This document shows positions 10,875-21,345 of a stretch of DNA of 64,000 nucleotides, piece after piece. Position 1 is the first letter of the stretch, and the number at the start of each line of letters is the position of its first letter. Both the position numbers and the translations under genes were made by a program. The stretch covers positions 7,999,001 through 8,063,000 of the forward strand of contig JALJCS010000029.1 of NCBI GenBank assembly GCA_023055355.1, written 5' to 3'. This stretch comes from Agelaius tricolor. Its lineage: Eukaryota; Chordata; Aves; Passeriformes; Icteridae. The notes below the pieces were generated by a model. The model was given only the letters and a program-made list of their open reading frames with translations. It was not told where the DNA came from and did no database searches.

Positions 10875-11150
10875 CTCCACTCCCCGTAATTAACAACTAA
10901 ATATAGATCTTAATTAAGGCGCTGATGAATTTAATTTGGAGTGGCATTACTGCCTTAACTTCCAGAGCTCAACGCCTTGTTTGGATAATGTATAATATAA
11001 GCTAAATGAGTGCTTACTTGTTACCACCATAAATAATTCCTCACAAATCCCTTCAGATATGTCTCAGTCACTAATCCATCTCCTCCTACGGAATATGCAC
11101 GGGCACCAAGCCTTTCCTGCAGATTTGAACATAAACCTTGAGCCTCATGC
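10875..11150. other. AT-rich island with MEF2-like and TAATTA sites
   Basis: A perfect match to the MEF2 consensus, CTAAATATAG, lies at 10897-10906, flanked by TAATTA at 10887-10892 and TTAATTAA at 10910-10917. Further words include ATGAATTTAATTTGG and CCATAAATAATTCC. The arrangement is tight and non-repetitive. Enhancer function is inferred. Confidence 0.45.
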
Positions 11151-12540
11151 CAAATTCCCCCCTCTGAGCCTGCTGGGGAGGGACAGGGGAGAGGTGGCAG
11201 GGGAAAGATGGGGACGTGGGTGTGAAATCAGCTCAGCCCCGAATCCCCTGTGAGGAGCCTGGGCTGGGGGTGCCTGGCAGCTGCCAGGAGGCTCCTGGTG
11301 GATGAGGAGTCCAGGTGGGAGCAGGTGCTGCAGCCCCTGGCACACGGCCCTGGCTGGGGGATACAGGTGGGTGTGCAGGGATGGAGCTGGAGGGGGGCAC
11401 AGGGGGCACCACACGGATACCTGGGTTAGGCCTGGTGGGAGGGAGGCTGTCAAGTGCAGCAGGAGGTCGCATAGTCAGGAATCAGCTCCTGCCTTTGATT
11501 AAATAACTCCCACAATCATTTTCCTCCGCAGAGCAAGTCCAGAGCCGTGTTGGGAGGAGAAATAAACCCCTGGGTTTGCTCTGCACTCAGCCCCGAGCCA
11601 CGGCTGTGTCTTGCTGCTCAAAGGATTTCTGGGAAAGCTCCTCTGCTTTCATTCCTTAAACACAGAGCAAAACAATCAATGGGATTGGATATCACCTAAG
11701 CCCTGCTCATGGGGAGCAGTGGTGAGGGGATGGAGCTGTTCCAGCCTGAGAGGGAGCACGCTCAGGAGAGGCCACAGCCGGGATTCCCAGTGCTGCCACT
11801 GCCCTGGCCTGGCACAGCAGCTCTGTGCAGATGGAACGAGGACCCTGCCTGTCCCTGCGAGGCCCAGCTGTGACCACCCCTGCTCCAGGCTCCCACTGGG
11901 ACCCCTTTGCTTTGCCAGCCCTGTGCCTTCGTTTTCTCACCCAGGGCACAGCACTCCACAAGGGATCCGGTCCCACTCTGCCTTTTGTCACTACAAGGGC
12001 ATGGAAAACTGATCTGAGACCCTTCCAGTTTGTTCATCACTGGAAGGAAATAAACGTTCCAGATCCTGCCTAATAAAATCATGCTGGTGGCAGACACGTT
12101 CATAAGGGAGTGACCTCAGGGAAGGGCCAGTCCTTGGGTGGCCAGACAGGCTGTGTGACACCATGGGTGTCCTTGCTGCCTTCCCAGTGGGTCACAGCAG
12201 CCAGGCAGGGCTGGAGGAGCGACAGAGCTGGGCCACCACCCTGTCACTGACAGCAGTGCCAGCACCCTGCTAAGGACACCAGTGCCAGCACCCTGCTAAG
12301 GACAGCAGCTGCCCTGGGCACTCAGCCATGCCCTGTGCCCTGTGCCCTGTGTGCCCTGCCCTTTGTCCTGTGCCCTCTGTCCCCGCTGTCAATGCTTCCC
12401 TGGAAGGGATGTGGCCCATGGCAGTGAGATAAAGGCTGGTTCACCCCATGCTCCAGGCACAGGGACATCATGACAGGGCCCTGGCCAGGCTGGGCACTGC
12501 TCCCTGCCCCGGCCCTGCCCCTCCTGTCTGCTCCACTTCC
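11151..12540. other. GC-rich spacer with a minor duplication
   Basis: Single-copy sequence apart from a 26-bp tandem duplication at 12251-12306 (CCAGTGCCAGCACCCTGCTA with a short tail, twice) and CCCTGTG-type short repeats at 12325-12385. No gene signal. Confidence 0.4.
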
Positions 12541-12544
12541 CTGC

Positions 12545-12710
12545 TCCTGCTGTCCCGGTACAAATCATTTGCTCAGATAACAGATGACGTGTTTATCCCA
12601 AGGGATACAAGCCTGAATATTAGGATGTCAAAACCAGCTGCATTTGCAATACGTTACTGTCAAGCGGAGAATAAAAAGGGAGTTGCAGTTATTTAATTTG
12701 GTGCCAGCGC
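12545..12710. other. AT-rich island
   Basis: Contains AGATGACGTG (CRE-like TGACGT half), GTTTATCC, GAATATTAGG, GCATTTGCAATACG and GTTATTTAATTTGG words. Candidate regulatory DNA. Confidence 0.33.
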
Positions 12711-12899
12711 AGGAGAGCGGGAGCAGGGGGAGCAGTGGCTCCTTGCCCAGCTGGGATCCAGGTCCCTGGGGCTGCCAGGGGCCTGGGGAGGGCAGGGCTC
12801 GCTGCTGGGAGGACGCTGCACTGCTGCCTCTGCTCCCCTCACGCCCAGCCTGGGAATGGGGGAAGCCAGGCAGGGCACGGGGGGCACGAGGCAGCTCAT

Positions 12900-13060
12900 T
12901 CATCCGCGCCAGCCAAATTTGTACTTGAAAACATTTGTTGGGAAAAGAAAGGCTTTTTTGAAGGCAAACATCCCAGCTCCTTGGGGAAGGCTCTGAGCTT
13001 GCAGAATACCAATTAAAAATATAAAAGTTCTTTTAAAGAAACAAATGTGTGAAGGTGAGT
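12900..13060. other. AT-rich island with an exon-like segment
   Basis: AT-rich, single-copy. It includes a GCAG acceptor-like site ending at 13004 and a GAAG|GTGAGT donor-like site at 13053/13054, enclosing 49 nt open in one frame. See the findings; no exon is asserted. Confidence 0.3.
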
Positions 13061-13399
13061 TCTGAGGTGGGGAGAGGGGGCTGGGGGAGGTTGGCACACG
13101 GGGTCCTTTGGCAGTAACCAGTCCAGGGCAGAGCAGTCCCTGCTGCACATCAAAGGCAGGAGCTGTTTCCCCAGGTGTCCCAGGTGCCAGGGGCAGCTGC
13201 CACCTCCTAGGGCAGCACGTGCTCAATGGCACCGTGTCCCTTTTTCCCCCCTGAGCCCCCCATGGCTCACGGCAGCACCACCTGGCCCAGGTGACCTTCC
13301 CAGAGGTGGCAGTGGGGCAGGGGACACTCGTCCTCTGTCACCTCAGGGCCTGGTGAGTGACAGCCTGCCCGTGGCAGGGACCAGAGCCTCCCTGCTGAT

Positions 13400-13935
13400 G
13401 CTGAGATAATGCACTGGGTAATACTTTTTGACATATTTCATTGAAATGTAACAAAATATTTGCATAGCTTTATTAGATAAAGGGGAGCTGACTGGAGGCA
13501 GAGCTCGTTTGGAAATACGATGTGAAAATTCATTTAAAATGAAAGAATCTGGAAGCTTAAGTTTATGGTAATAGATTGATCGCCCAGAGTAGCTAATGAC
13601 TGCCAACAAATAGATCTCAGCGGCTGCATCCTGCTCCCCTGCTGCCCTGGAGTTAACAAATCCCCATTTAGGGGTGAAATGGGGCTGTGGGTGCCGGTTC
13701 TGGCCCAGACTGGGAGCACTGGGAGCACTGGGAGCCCGTGGGGCAGTGGGACGGGAGGAGGAGGAGGAGGAGGGAAGGGGCTGTGTCACTCCAGCTTTAA
13801 TTTCCATCTCCTGATGCTCGGGCAGATTGGAATGAAGGCACCAAAAAGCTGCAGACGAGAGGTGGGGAAATTAATAATGTCACAGTAATAACAGTAATGA
13901 GTGGCTGTGCGTGTGCTAATTAGTTTGGAGCCCTG
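13400..13935. other. AT-rich island pair, candidate conserved non-coding elements
   Basis: Block one (13400-13680) has AAATATTTGCATAGC, TTTATTAGATAAAG (GATA-like), GTAATAGATTGATCG and GCTAATGACTGCC words. Block two (13800-13935) has GAAATTAATAATGTCAC and GTGCTAATTAGTTTGG. A GC-rich, GGA-repeat-containing bridge at 13680-13780 separates them. Confidence 0.42.
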
Positions 13936-14013
13936 TCTGCAGCTCGGGCCCACCTGTGCGTGCCAGGTTCCTCAGCAGGGAGGAGCTGCCAGCTGGGAGC
14001 AGCTCTGCTGCCT

Positions 14014-14282
14014 CCTGAGCTGGGCTTGGCCCTTAGAACCAGGGAACTGGGCTAATGCAGAGCTCTCAGAGCTGCCCCCCTGAGCTGGGCTTGGCCCTTA
14101 GAACCAGGGAAAGGGGCTAATCCAGAGCTTTCCTTGGTGGGAGCCAGCCCTGCTGCCCCCTGAGCTGGGATTTGCCCCTAAAACCAGGGAAAGGGGCTAA
14201 TGCAGAGCTCTCAGAGCTGCCCACCTGAGCTGGGATTTGCCCTTAGAACCAAGGAACTGGGCTAATGCAGAGCTCTCAGAGA
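14014..14282. repeat. About 65-bp tandem repeat, 4 copies
   Basis: Units starting near 14014, 14079, 14158 and 14223 share CCTGAGCTGGG, TTGGCCCTTAGAACCAGGG and GGGCTAATGCAGAGCTCTC. The second unit carries a short insertion. Copies have diverged by several substitutions, so the array is older than most here. Confidence 0.9.
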
Positions 14283-14810
14283 GGGGTGGACCCTCCAGCC
14301 CAGGGCTGGTCACAGGAGCTGTGCCAGGTCCTGGTTGGCACCAATGGCTCCTCCTCGGCAGCCCAGTGGGACAGGGTGGTCCTGGGGGCACTGCAGGGTC
14401 CCAGACCAGGCTGGAAGGGCCCAGAGAATTATTTTCTCCCTGCTTGCAGCGTTTCCCTGGATCCCATCAAGCCCACGAGCAGCCCCAGCTCAAAGCTCTC
14501 CTCAGGAACCAGCTGCCCATGGCTTCTCCTGGCACCTGTTCCCTCAGAGCTGGCGTTTCCCTCGAGGGGATGGTGCTCAGGAGGCTGAGCAGAGAAACCT
14601 GCTGCTCACAAGGGGGGAGCTGGAGATTTTTCTGCACAAAGCTGCACGTGGGAATAGCAGGAAGGGTTTGCTGCTTTCCTCATCCCTGTCTCCTGTGTGG
14701 ATGCAGCTCCCATTAGTATTCGGGGCTGGTGGGAGCAGCCACTTAGGCCTGGAGACAGCTCTGCACAGGCACGGTGGAAATGTCTCTGTAAGTGACCGTG
14801 GGTTTGAGTG
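14283..14810. other. GC-rich spacer, no recognisable feature
   Basis: Single-copy, no repeat or coding signature. Confidence 0.4.
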
Positions 14811-14960
14811 ACGCGCCCTTCTTAAGCTAAATAAAATGAAAGATAAACCTCCTAAAAAATACATGAGCTAAACATCCCTTCCACGCTTCATTATGCAAAT
14901 GGCTCTGCCCCTCGCCGCAGCAATTAGCTGCTCCCTCGAGCTGGGGCCAGGGAAACCAAA
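14811..14960. other. AT-rich island with POU octamer
   Basis: Contains CTTCATTATGCAAATGGC (octamer ATGCAAAT near 14893) followed by GCAATTAGCTGC. Candidate regulatory element. Confidence 0.35.
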
Positions 14961-15239
14961 CCGGGCCTTTCTCCTCCTCTTCCTGGCTGGGAAGGGAAGG
15001 GGAAGCATCCAACCATGGGCTGCTTGTGGCTCCGCAGGGCTGGGCTGGAGTTTTGGGATGTTCTGGTGTGAATGGTCACCTCTGGTGACAGCTGTGTGCC
15101 CTGGCCAGGTTTGGGCAGTGAATACCCAAGGGAGAACAGAGGAGAACAGATGGGAACAGATGAACCCTCTCCCCTCTCTGGCTGTGGGCCCTCCAGGGCT
15201 GGCAGGGTTTGCTGGGAAGCAGGTTCAGGAAGAGTTCCT

Positions 15240-15400
15240 GCATGGGAAGGGGTCAGGGGTTGGACGGGGCTGCCCAGGAGGTGGTGGAGCCCTCCAGGGA
15301 AGGGCTGGGTGTGCACTCAGTGCTCTGGGCTGGTGACAGGGTGGGGATCAGGCACGGGTTTGATGGTCCTGAAGGTCCTTTCCAGCCTCAGGGATGCTGT
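15240..15400 (+). mobile_element. CR1 LINE 3'-end fragment
   Basis: Recognisable CR1 tail blocks in order: GGTTGGACGGGGCTGCCCAG, GAGGTGGTGGAG, GGGAAGGGCTGG, TGCACTCAGTGCTCTGGGCT, GGTGACAGGGTGGGGATCAG and GAAGGTCCTTTCCAGCCTCA. It is a 5'-truncated, degraded copy. Confidence 0.8.
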
Positions 15401-15639
15401 GCTGACCACGGTGGGTGGCACTGCACTGGTGAGAGCGGAGGTGGCACTGCACTGTGTCCCCTTCCAGCCATGGGTCACCCATGGTTCCATCTGCACTTGC
15501 CTGTGTCCTTGTCAGGGCTCTGTCCCCTCAGAGTCCCCCCTGCCCCTGCACACCATGCAGATTTACAGGTTATCAATCCTGCTCTGGAGCTGCTCCATCA
15601 GTGAGATCCCTCCCTGCTGGTGCCCGGGCTCTGCCAGGG

Positions 15640-16055
15640 CCCTTATCAGGTTTGCAATTTGGGATCTGCGTTAAGTGCTCAGAAATCAATTTTCAGCTTA
15701 TTTTGTGCTACAAAATTTGCCATGCCTGGATCTCTGATACTAATTGAACAAGAGCAATTGATGTTTTAGTAGTAATTAAAGATGGTAATTATTACCAAAT
15801 CTCCCCGTGGCCCTGCATGTTTGCTTTGGACTTGTCAAAACTGGAGGCAGGTGGAATCAATCTTAATAAAGTTGGGACTTCAAAGCTGCTTCCTGGTAAT
15901 GGCTTTCCACAAGGTTGGTGAGGAGTGGAAGGCAGAGATGGAGAGAGAGCCTTGAGCCTTGTAGAGGGCAGGGACATTAACGGGACCTTTCCAATTAAAT
16001 GAATTTTAAAATCTTTATCCAAAATGAAAACTCCCCATGGTTTTTTCATCCCAGA
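15640..16055. other. AT-rich island, candidate conserved non-coding element
   Basis: About 400 bp, single-copy. It holds TAATTA at 15773-15778, an odd-centred palindrome GGTAATTATTACC at 15784-15796, CTAATTG and CAATTG words near 15740-15760, and ATCTTAATAAAG. The overlapping TAAT/ATTA palindrome suits a homeodomain dimer. The role is inferred. Confidence 0.43.
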
Positions 16056-16272
16056 GTGGCTGGAGTGGCGTTTGCAGGCTGCAGGGATGCCATGGCTGTC
16101 CCATTGCTGCTGGCCCGTCCCCTCCCCAGCAGTGAGGGGCTCCTGGGCCTGGCTGTGCCCTCCAGGGTGACAGTGCCCAGCCCCGACAGTGGGGATGCAT
16201 TGCTGAGCTGTTTATCAGCACCTGCTCCACCCAGCGGCGCCTTTCCCTGTGCTGGCAGGGCCCAGCATGCCC

Positions 16273-16795
16273 TGGGGACACGGGGGATGAGTTTGGGACA
16301 TAGGAGATGAGTTTGGGACATGGGGATGAGTCTGGGACACGGAAGATGAGTTTGGGACATGGGGGATGAGTCTGGGATATGGGGGATGAGTTTGGGACAT
16401 GGGGGATGAGTCTGGGATATGGGGGATGAGTTTGGGACACGGGGATGAGTTTGGGACATGGGGGATGAGTCTGGGACATGGGGGATGAATTTGGGACACG
16501 GGGGATGAATTTGGGACATGGGGGATGAGTCTGGGACATGGGGGATGAATTTGGGACACGGGGGATGAATTTGGGACATGGGGATGAGTTTGGGACACGG
16601 GAGATGAGTCTGGGACACGGGGGATGAATTTGGGACACAGGGGATGATTCTGGGACACGGGGATGAGTCTGGGACATGGGGATGAGTTTGGGACACGGGG
16701 ATGAGTCTGGGACATGGGAGATGAGTCTGGGACGCGGGGATGAATTTGGGACACGGGGATGAATTTGGGACACGGGGATGAGTCTGGGACACATC
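16273..16795. repeat. 22-23-bp minisatellite, about 23 copies
   Basis: Units read GGGGGATGAGT(TT/CT)GGGACA(C/T), with GAATTT variants. The plus strand is G-rich with GGG/GGGGG runs every 8-12 bp. All three minus-strand frames stay open, which is an artefact. Confidence 0.96.
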
Positions 16796-17190
16796 CCACA
16801 GGGATGCACTATGGTCAGCAGGACGGGAAGGAGGAGAAGCCTCTGTGCAGGAAGGCTGGCAGTGCCCAGCTGCGTTTTGGGGCGGGTGTGGAGATGCTCC
16901 AGCCAACAGGGGAGCATGCAGAGACAGAAACCTGCTGCCTGCATCCACCTGCTGCTGCTCCTGTGCCAGGCAAACCCATCTTTGGGCTGAAAGGGCTCCT
17001 GGCTGGGTTCTGCAGGCTCGGGCAGGATCGCAGCCTCCGTGTCCCCATGGAAACAGCTGCGGGATGCTGCAGAGCAGAGCAGAGCAGAGCAGAGCTCCTG
17101 CAGCCTCAGCCCCGCTCCACAGCCCCGCTCCTGCCACAAGAGCCCTCGAGCAGGGGGGGCTGAGCCCCAGCTCCCTTCTCCCTCGGGAGA
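16796..17190. other. GC-rich spacer
   Basis: Single-copy except for a short GCAGA pentamer run at about 17071-17096. Nothing recognisable. Confidence 0.4.
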
Positions 17191-17194
17191 GCGA

Positions 17195-17360
17195 GACCCT
17201 CTCTTCAGGGGAAAATGGAAATGTAATCAGATCGGCTTGTGTGGAGCAAATAGAAAATCAGTTTTAATAAAGGCAGAAGAAATGCAAAGCAGCCGCTTGT
17301 GACGGAAATGGTGCTAAATAGGCGCCTCTTTAAGGAGAGCTGCTCCGGGGATGTTTATCG
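17195..17360. other. AT-rich island
   Basis: Contains GGAAATGTAATCAGATCGG, TTTTAATAAAGGC, GAAATGCAAAGC and GCTAAATAGGCGCC words. Candidate regulatory DNA next to the CAG repeat. Confidence 0.33.
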
Positions 17361-17417
17361 GGAGAGGCACGGCCCTGGGCTCCCTCCTGCTCCTCTGCTG
17401 ATCCCGGCGGGCAGAAC

Positions 17418-17444
17418 CAGCAGCAGCAGCAGCAGCAGCAGCAG
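17418..17444 (+). repeat. (CAG)9 trinucleotide repeat
   Basis: Nine uninterrupted CAG units, ending exactly where the longer GGCAGGAGCAG minisatellite starts. No coding exon can be placed around it. Confidence 0.95.
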
Positions 17445-18020
17445 CTCTGTGCTGGGACTGGCATTGGGGCAGGGGCAGGTCTGGCACTGGGCAGGGGCAG
17501 CTCTGTGCTGGGACTGGCATTGGGCAGGAGCAGCTCTGTGCTGGGACTGGCATTGGGGCAGAGGCAGCTCTGGCATTGGGGCAGGAGCAGCTCCCTGATG
17601 GGACTGGCATTGGGCAGGGGCAGCTCTGTGCTGTGAATGGCACTGGGGCAGCAGCAGCTCTGGCATTGGGGCAGGGGCAGCTCCCTGATGGGACTGGCAT
17701 TGGGGCAGGAGCAGGTCTGGCATTGGGCAGGAGCAGCTCTGTGCTGGGACTGGCATTGGGGCAGGGGCAGCTCCCTGATGGGACTGGCATTGGGGCAGGA
17801 GCAGGTCTGGCATTGGGCAGGAGCAGCTCTGTGCTGGGACTGGCATTGGGGCAGGAGCAGCTCTGTGCTGGGACTGGCATTGGGGCAGGAGCAGCTCTGT
17901 GCTGGGACTGGCATTGGGGCAGCAGCAGCTCTGTGCTGGGACTGGCATTGGGGCAGCAGCAGCTCTGTGCTGTGAATGGCATTGGGGCAGCAGCAGCTCC
18001 CTGCTAGCAGCAGCATTGGG
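17445..18020. repeat. 23-34-bp minisatellite, about 19 copies
   Basis: Units combine CTCTGTGCTGGGACTGG with CATTGGGGCAGGAGCAG; shorter units lack the CTGTG half. GGCATTGGG or GGCACTGGG recurs about 19 times. Units toward the 3' end switch to GGGGCAGCAGCAG, resembling the CAG tract at the 5' edge. Confidence 0.95.
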
Positions 18021-18114
18021 GCAGCATCATCCTCCCTGGAGGGGCACGGGGCACCCCCATCCCAGCGCCCTCCTGGGGCAGCCCCTGAGGGGGGAGCGGC
18101 TCCCCCGGCACCGG

Positions 18115-18370
18115 GGGCTCAATTATTGCTCAGAGGAGCCACTTTGCCTTTATTGCCTCCATTTATTACCCGGGGGCCAGCGCCTGTTTTCTGAGGCAGC
18201 TATCTGGTTACATCGTGGCTGATAAGCAATGCTGGTCTGTCTTTATAAGACAGCCAAAATTTATCACTTTCCACTTATTTATTTATTTGGTGGGGCTCTG
18301 GTGGTGGCCTGTATTTTTCTTCCAGTGACGTTTTGCAAAAGGCTTTATTTTCCAGTTCAGCCCCAGGGGG
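18115..18370. other. AT-rich island, candidate conserved non-coding element
   Basis: Contains CAATTATTGC, CCATTTATTACCC, GCTGATAAGC (GATA core), AAATTTATCAC and GTGACGTTTTGC words in single-copy DNA between two arrays. Confidence 0.38.
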
Positions 18371-18558
18371 AAAAAAGCAAACCCAGCCCAAAAGAGGAGA
18401 CAGCTCTGTAATGAACCCCACAGGAAGGGAGAGCAGGAGATAAGAGTGTGCTGGGCCCCACGGGGCAGCCACTGCAGCCACTGCTGGGTTCATTTGCCAA
18501 ATGAGCTCTGGGGTGGTGCCCAGGTGGCTGAGGCACAGGGTGAGGGGCTGAGATGGGG

Positions 18559-18893
18559 GTGGGATGGGTTTCCCAGTCTGATCCCCTTCCCAGTGGCTGT
18601 GGGATGGGTTTCCCAGTCTGATCCCCTTCCCAGTGGCTGTGGGATGGGTTTTCCAGTCTGATCCCCTTCCCAGTGGATGTGGGATGGGTTTTCCCAGTCT
18701 GATCCCCTTCCCAGTGGCTGTGGGATGGGTTTTCCAGTCTGATCCCCTTCCCAGTGGCTGTGGGATGGGTTTTCCCATTGGATCCCCTTCCCAGTGGCTG
18801 TGGGATGGGTTTTCCCATTGGATCCCCTTCCCAGTGGCTGTGGGATGGGTTTCCCAGTCTGATCCCCTTCCCAGTGGATGTGGGATGGGTTTC
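18559..18893. repeat. 40-41-bp minisatellite, about 8 copies
   Basis: Units of GTGGGATGGGTTTCCCAG plus TCTGATCCCC and TTCCCAGTGGCT, at near-constant 40-41 bp spacing. Variants swap CAGTCTGATCC for CATTGGATCC. Confidence 0.95.
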
Positions 18894-19084
18894 CCTGCCA
18901 CCATGCCCAGCTCCTGCTGGGGAGCCATGGATTAAACACCTCAGCCCTTCTCTCATCCTCACTCACTTTTCCCCACTGGGAAGCTGCTCCAGAGATAAAT
19001 GGCAGCGCTTCTCCTTTTCCACCAGCCTTTCCAGAAGGAAAGGGTTGGGTGTTTGGGGGGCAGGGGGAGTGGGAAGGCACACAA

Positions 19085-19640
19085 AGCCGAGGCAGGATCA
19101 GTAATTGGCCAGCCGTAATTTCATAATTCATCTCTGTGAAACACAATGAAATTAAAAGAGTTTAGATTCCAAAGTGTAATGATCATCAATTAAATTCTGC
19201 CGGGGCTGAGCTTCCCTCTCATTTGAATTTTATTTTATTATTATGACTTCTCTGTGATTGCGAGAGGATGAAAACAAAAGCTGCTGCTGGAGGTGGTGGT
19301 GGTGGGGAATTAGAGCCAGCAATTACTGCTGGGTGACAGAGGGACCCAGGGACAGGCGGCGGCTCCTCGGCCCAGGCAGGGGCATCCATCATCCTGAGCC
19401 TAATCAGTTAATGCTGATAAACTGCCAGCAATAACTGACAATTGAGCTGGGGGCTCTGGGCTCGGAGTTCATTCATTTTGAAAGTGCCATAACTAACCCA
19501 TTAAAGCCGGGAAAGCACAAAAGCAGGGCCCCGGCCCCTGCCTGCTGCCCTAATGAAGGCTGCTGTTGATTCCTTCAAGTGCGGATGATGATGTGTTTAG
19601 CGGCTATTGATGCCGGGGGTTTAGCCCGGGCTGCAAAAGC
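19085..19640. other. Large AT-rich island, candidate conserved non-coding element
   Basis: Two AT-rich blocks (19085-19290 and 19385-19640). Words include AGTAATTGGCC, CGTAATTTCATAATTC, GATCATCAATTAAATTC, CTAATCAGTTAATGCTG and CCATAACTAACCCATTAAAG. The short GGTGGT-rich bridge between them is simple sequence. A regulatory role is inferred. Confidence 0.42.
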
Positions 19641-19894
19641 CGCTTGATGCTTTGAAGAAAGGAGTTTGTGTTTATCCCTGGGTGCGATAATCCCGGGCTG
19701 GGGGGGCCGCGGGTCAGAGCTGGGGCTGAGCTGTGTCTGCAGGGCCCCAAAGTGTGTGTGATGATGGCAGAGAGCTGCTGTTCCCTGGGGCATCCCCTCG
19801 TGGGATGGATCCTCGTGTCTAAATTCCTCCTCGTGTTAAATTCCTGCTGCAAAGGAGCCGGGCTGGGCGGCAAAGCTGCCCTGGGATGGTCAAA

Positions 19895-20606
19895 CACATC
19901 CAGCAGCACAATCCAGCAGCACAATCCAGCACACATCCAGCAGCACAATCCAGCACAATCCAGCACAATCCAGCTGCATAATCCAGCAGCACAATCCAGC
20001 ACAATCCAGCACAATCCAGCAGCACAATCCAGCAGAATCCAGCAGCACAATCCAGAGCACAATCCAGCACAATCCAGCAGCACAATCCAGCAGAATCCAG
20101 CAGCACAATCCAGAGCACAATCCAGCACAATCCAGAGCACAATCCAGCACAATCCAGCACAATCCAGCAGCACAATCCAGCACAATCCAGCAGCACAATC
20201 CAGCAGCACAATCCAGCAGCACAATCCAGCACACATCCAGCAGCACAATCCAGCACAATCCAGCAGCACAATCCAGCAGCACAATCCAGCACAATCCAGC
20301 ACAATCCAGCAGCACAATCCAGCACAATCCAGCAGCACAATCCAGCCCAATCCAGCAGTACAATCCAGCAGCACAATCCAGCACAATCCAGCACAATCCA
20401 GCTGCACAATCCAGCACAATCCAGCAGCACAATCCAGCACAATCCAGCAGCACAATCCAGCAGCACAATCCAGAGCACAATCCAGCACACATCCAGCAGC
20501 ACAATCCAGCACAATCCAGCACACATCCAGCAGCACAATCCAGCACAATCCAGCAGCACAATCCAGCACAATCCAGCACAATCCAGAGCACAATCCAGCA
20601 GCACAG
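19895..20606. repeat. 10/13-bp CACAATCCAG minisatellite, about 710 bp
   Basis: Units CACAATCCAG (10 bp) and CAGCACAATCCAG (13 bp) alternate irregularly, with rarer CACATCCAG, AGAATCCAG and GAGCACAATCC variants. Frames are open for 290-430 codons on both strands, purely because the unit lacks stops. Confidence 0.97.
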
Positions 20607-21154
20607 CCCTCCAGGAAAGGCGCTGGGGATGCTGCCCGGAGCTGCTCCCCACCCTGCAGTCCCTCCTGCCTCTGCCAGTGCTGGCAGGGAGCGAGGGAAG
20701 GCTCTGACACGGGGCACAACCCCAGGAGCCCACAGTGCAGAGGCCGGGCACAGGGGGTGCAAGGGGTGATTCCCTGCCCCAGCCCTGGCTCATTCCCTGC
20801 CCCAGCCACGGCCCCTGGCTCTGCTCAGCCCTCTGGCTGTGGCCTGGCTTCCATCACAGCCACAGGACAGAGGTGTCCTGATTTACGCCCCCAGGGGATC
20901 TGCTCAGCCAGCGCTCCGCAGGGAACGGCTTCTCCCATAAATGACATCAATTATACAGCTGGATAGAATACAGAAATTACACAGCTCTCTTAGCTGTGTA
21001 CCAGGGGCTGGAGGGGCACTTTTCCCTTGGTGGGGGCGTTTCACCCACACACCCTGCAGTGCTTCCACCATTCCATGTGCTGGGATGTCTTGCCCAGCTC
21101 CCGATGTCTCATCCCCCTCAGTCTGGTGCCTGCATTCGTCTGGCTCCCGCTCCC
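20607..21154. other. GC-rich spacer
   Basis: Single-copy. A small AT-rich pocket with ATCAATTATACAGC at about 20940-21000. Nothing else recognised. Confidence 0.35.
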
Positions 21155-21345
21155 AGGCACTGTTTTTTTTCCACCTTTGTTGTTAGACTGAAGAGCCCTC
21201 TATTATCAATTTTTTTTTTGTTCTCTGTGTAGGTATTTAAGACTTTGATCAAGTCACCTCATCACCTTCCCTTTGTTAATCTGCAGAGACTGAACTCCTT
21301 GAGACTTTTGCAATGAGGCAGGAATTGTGCCTCTGTGTCCCTCGG
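21155..21345 (-). mobile_element. Ancient CR1-like LINE fragment, antisense
   Basis: The minus strand reads like an old CR1 family: the reverse complements of GACTTTGATCAAGTCACC and GAAGAGCCCTCTATTATC correspond to the GTGACTTGATCA and GGGCTCTT blocks of CR1 ORF2/3' regions seen in reptile and bird genomes. It is heavily diverged, with a T-rich insertion near 21210. Assignment is from memory of the family, so moderate confidence. Confidence 0.65.

Noticed and set aside
19604..20966. Frames of 290-432 codons on both strands
   Set aside because: They are translations of CACAATCCAG units, plus composition-driven extensions. No domain, no splice structure.
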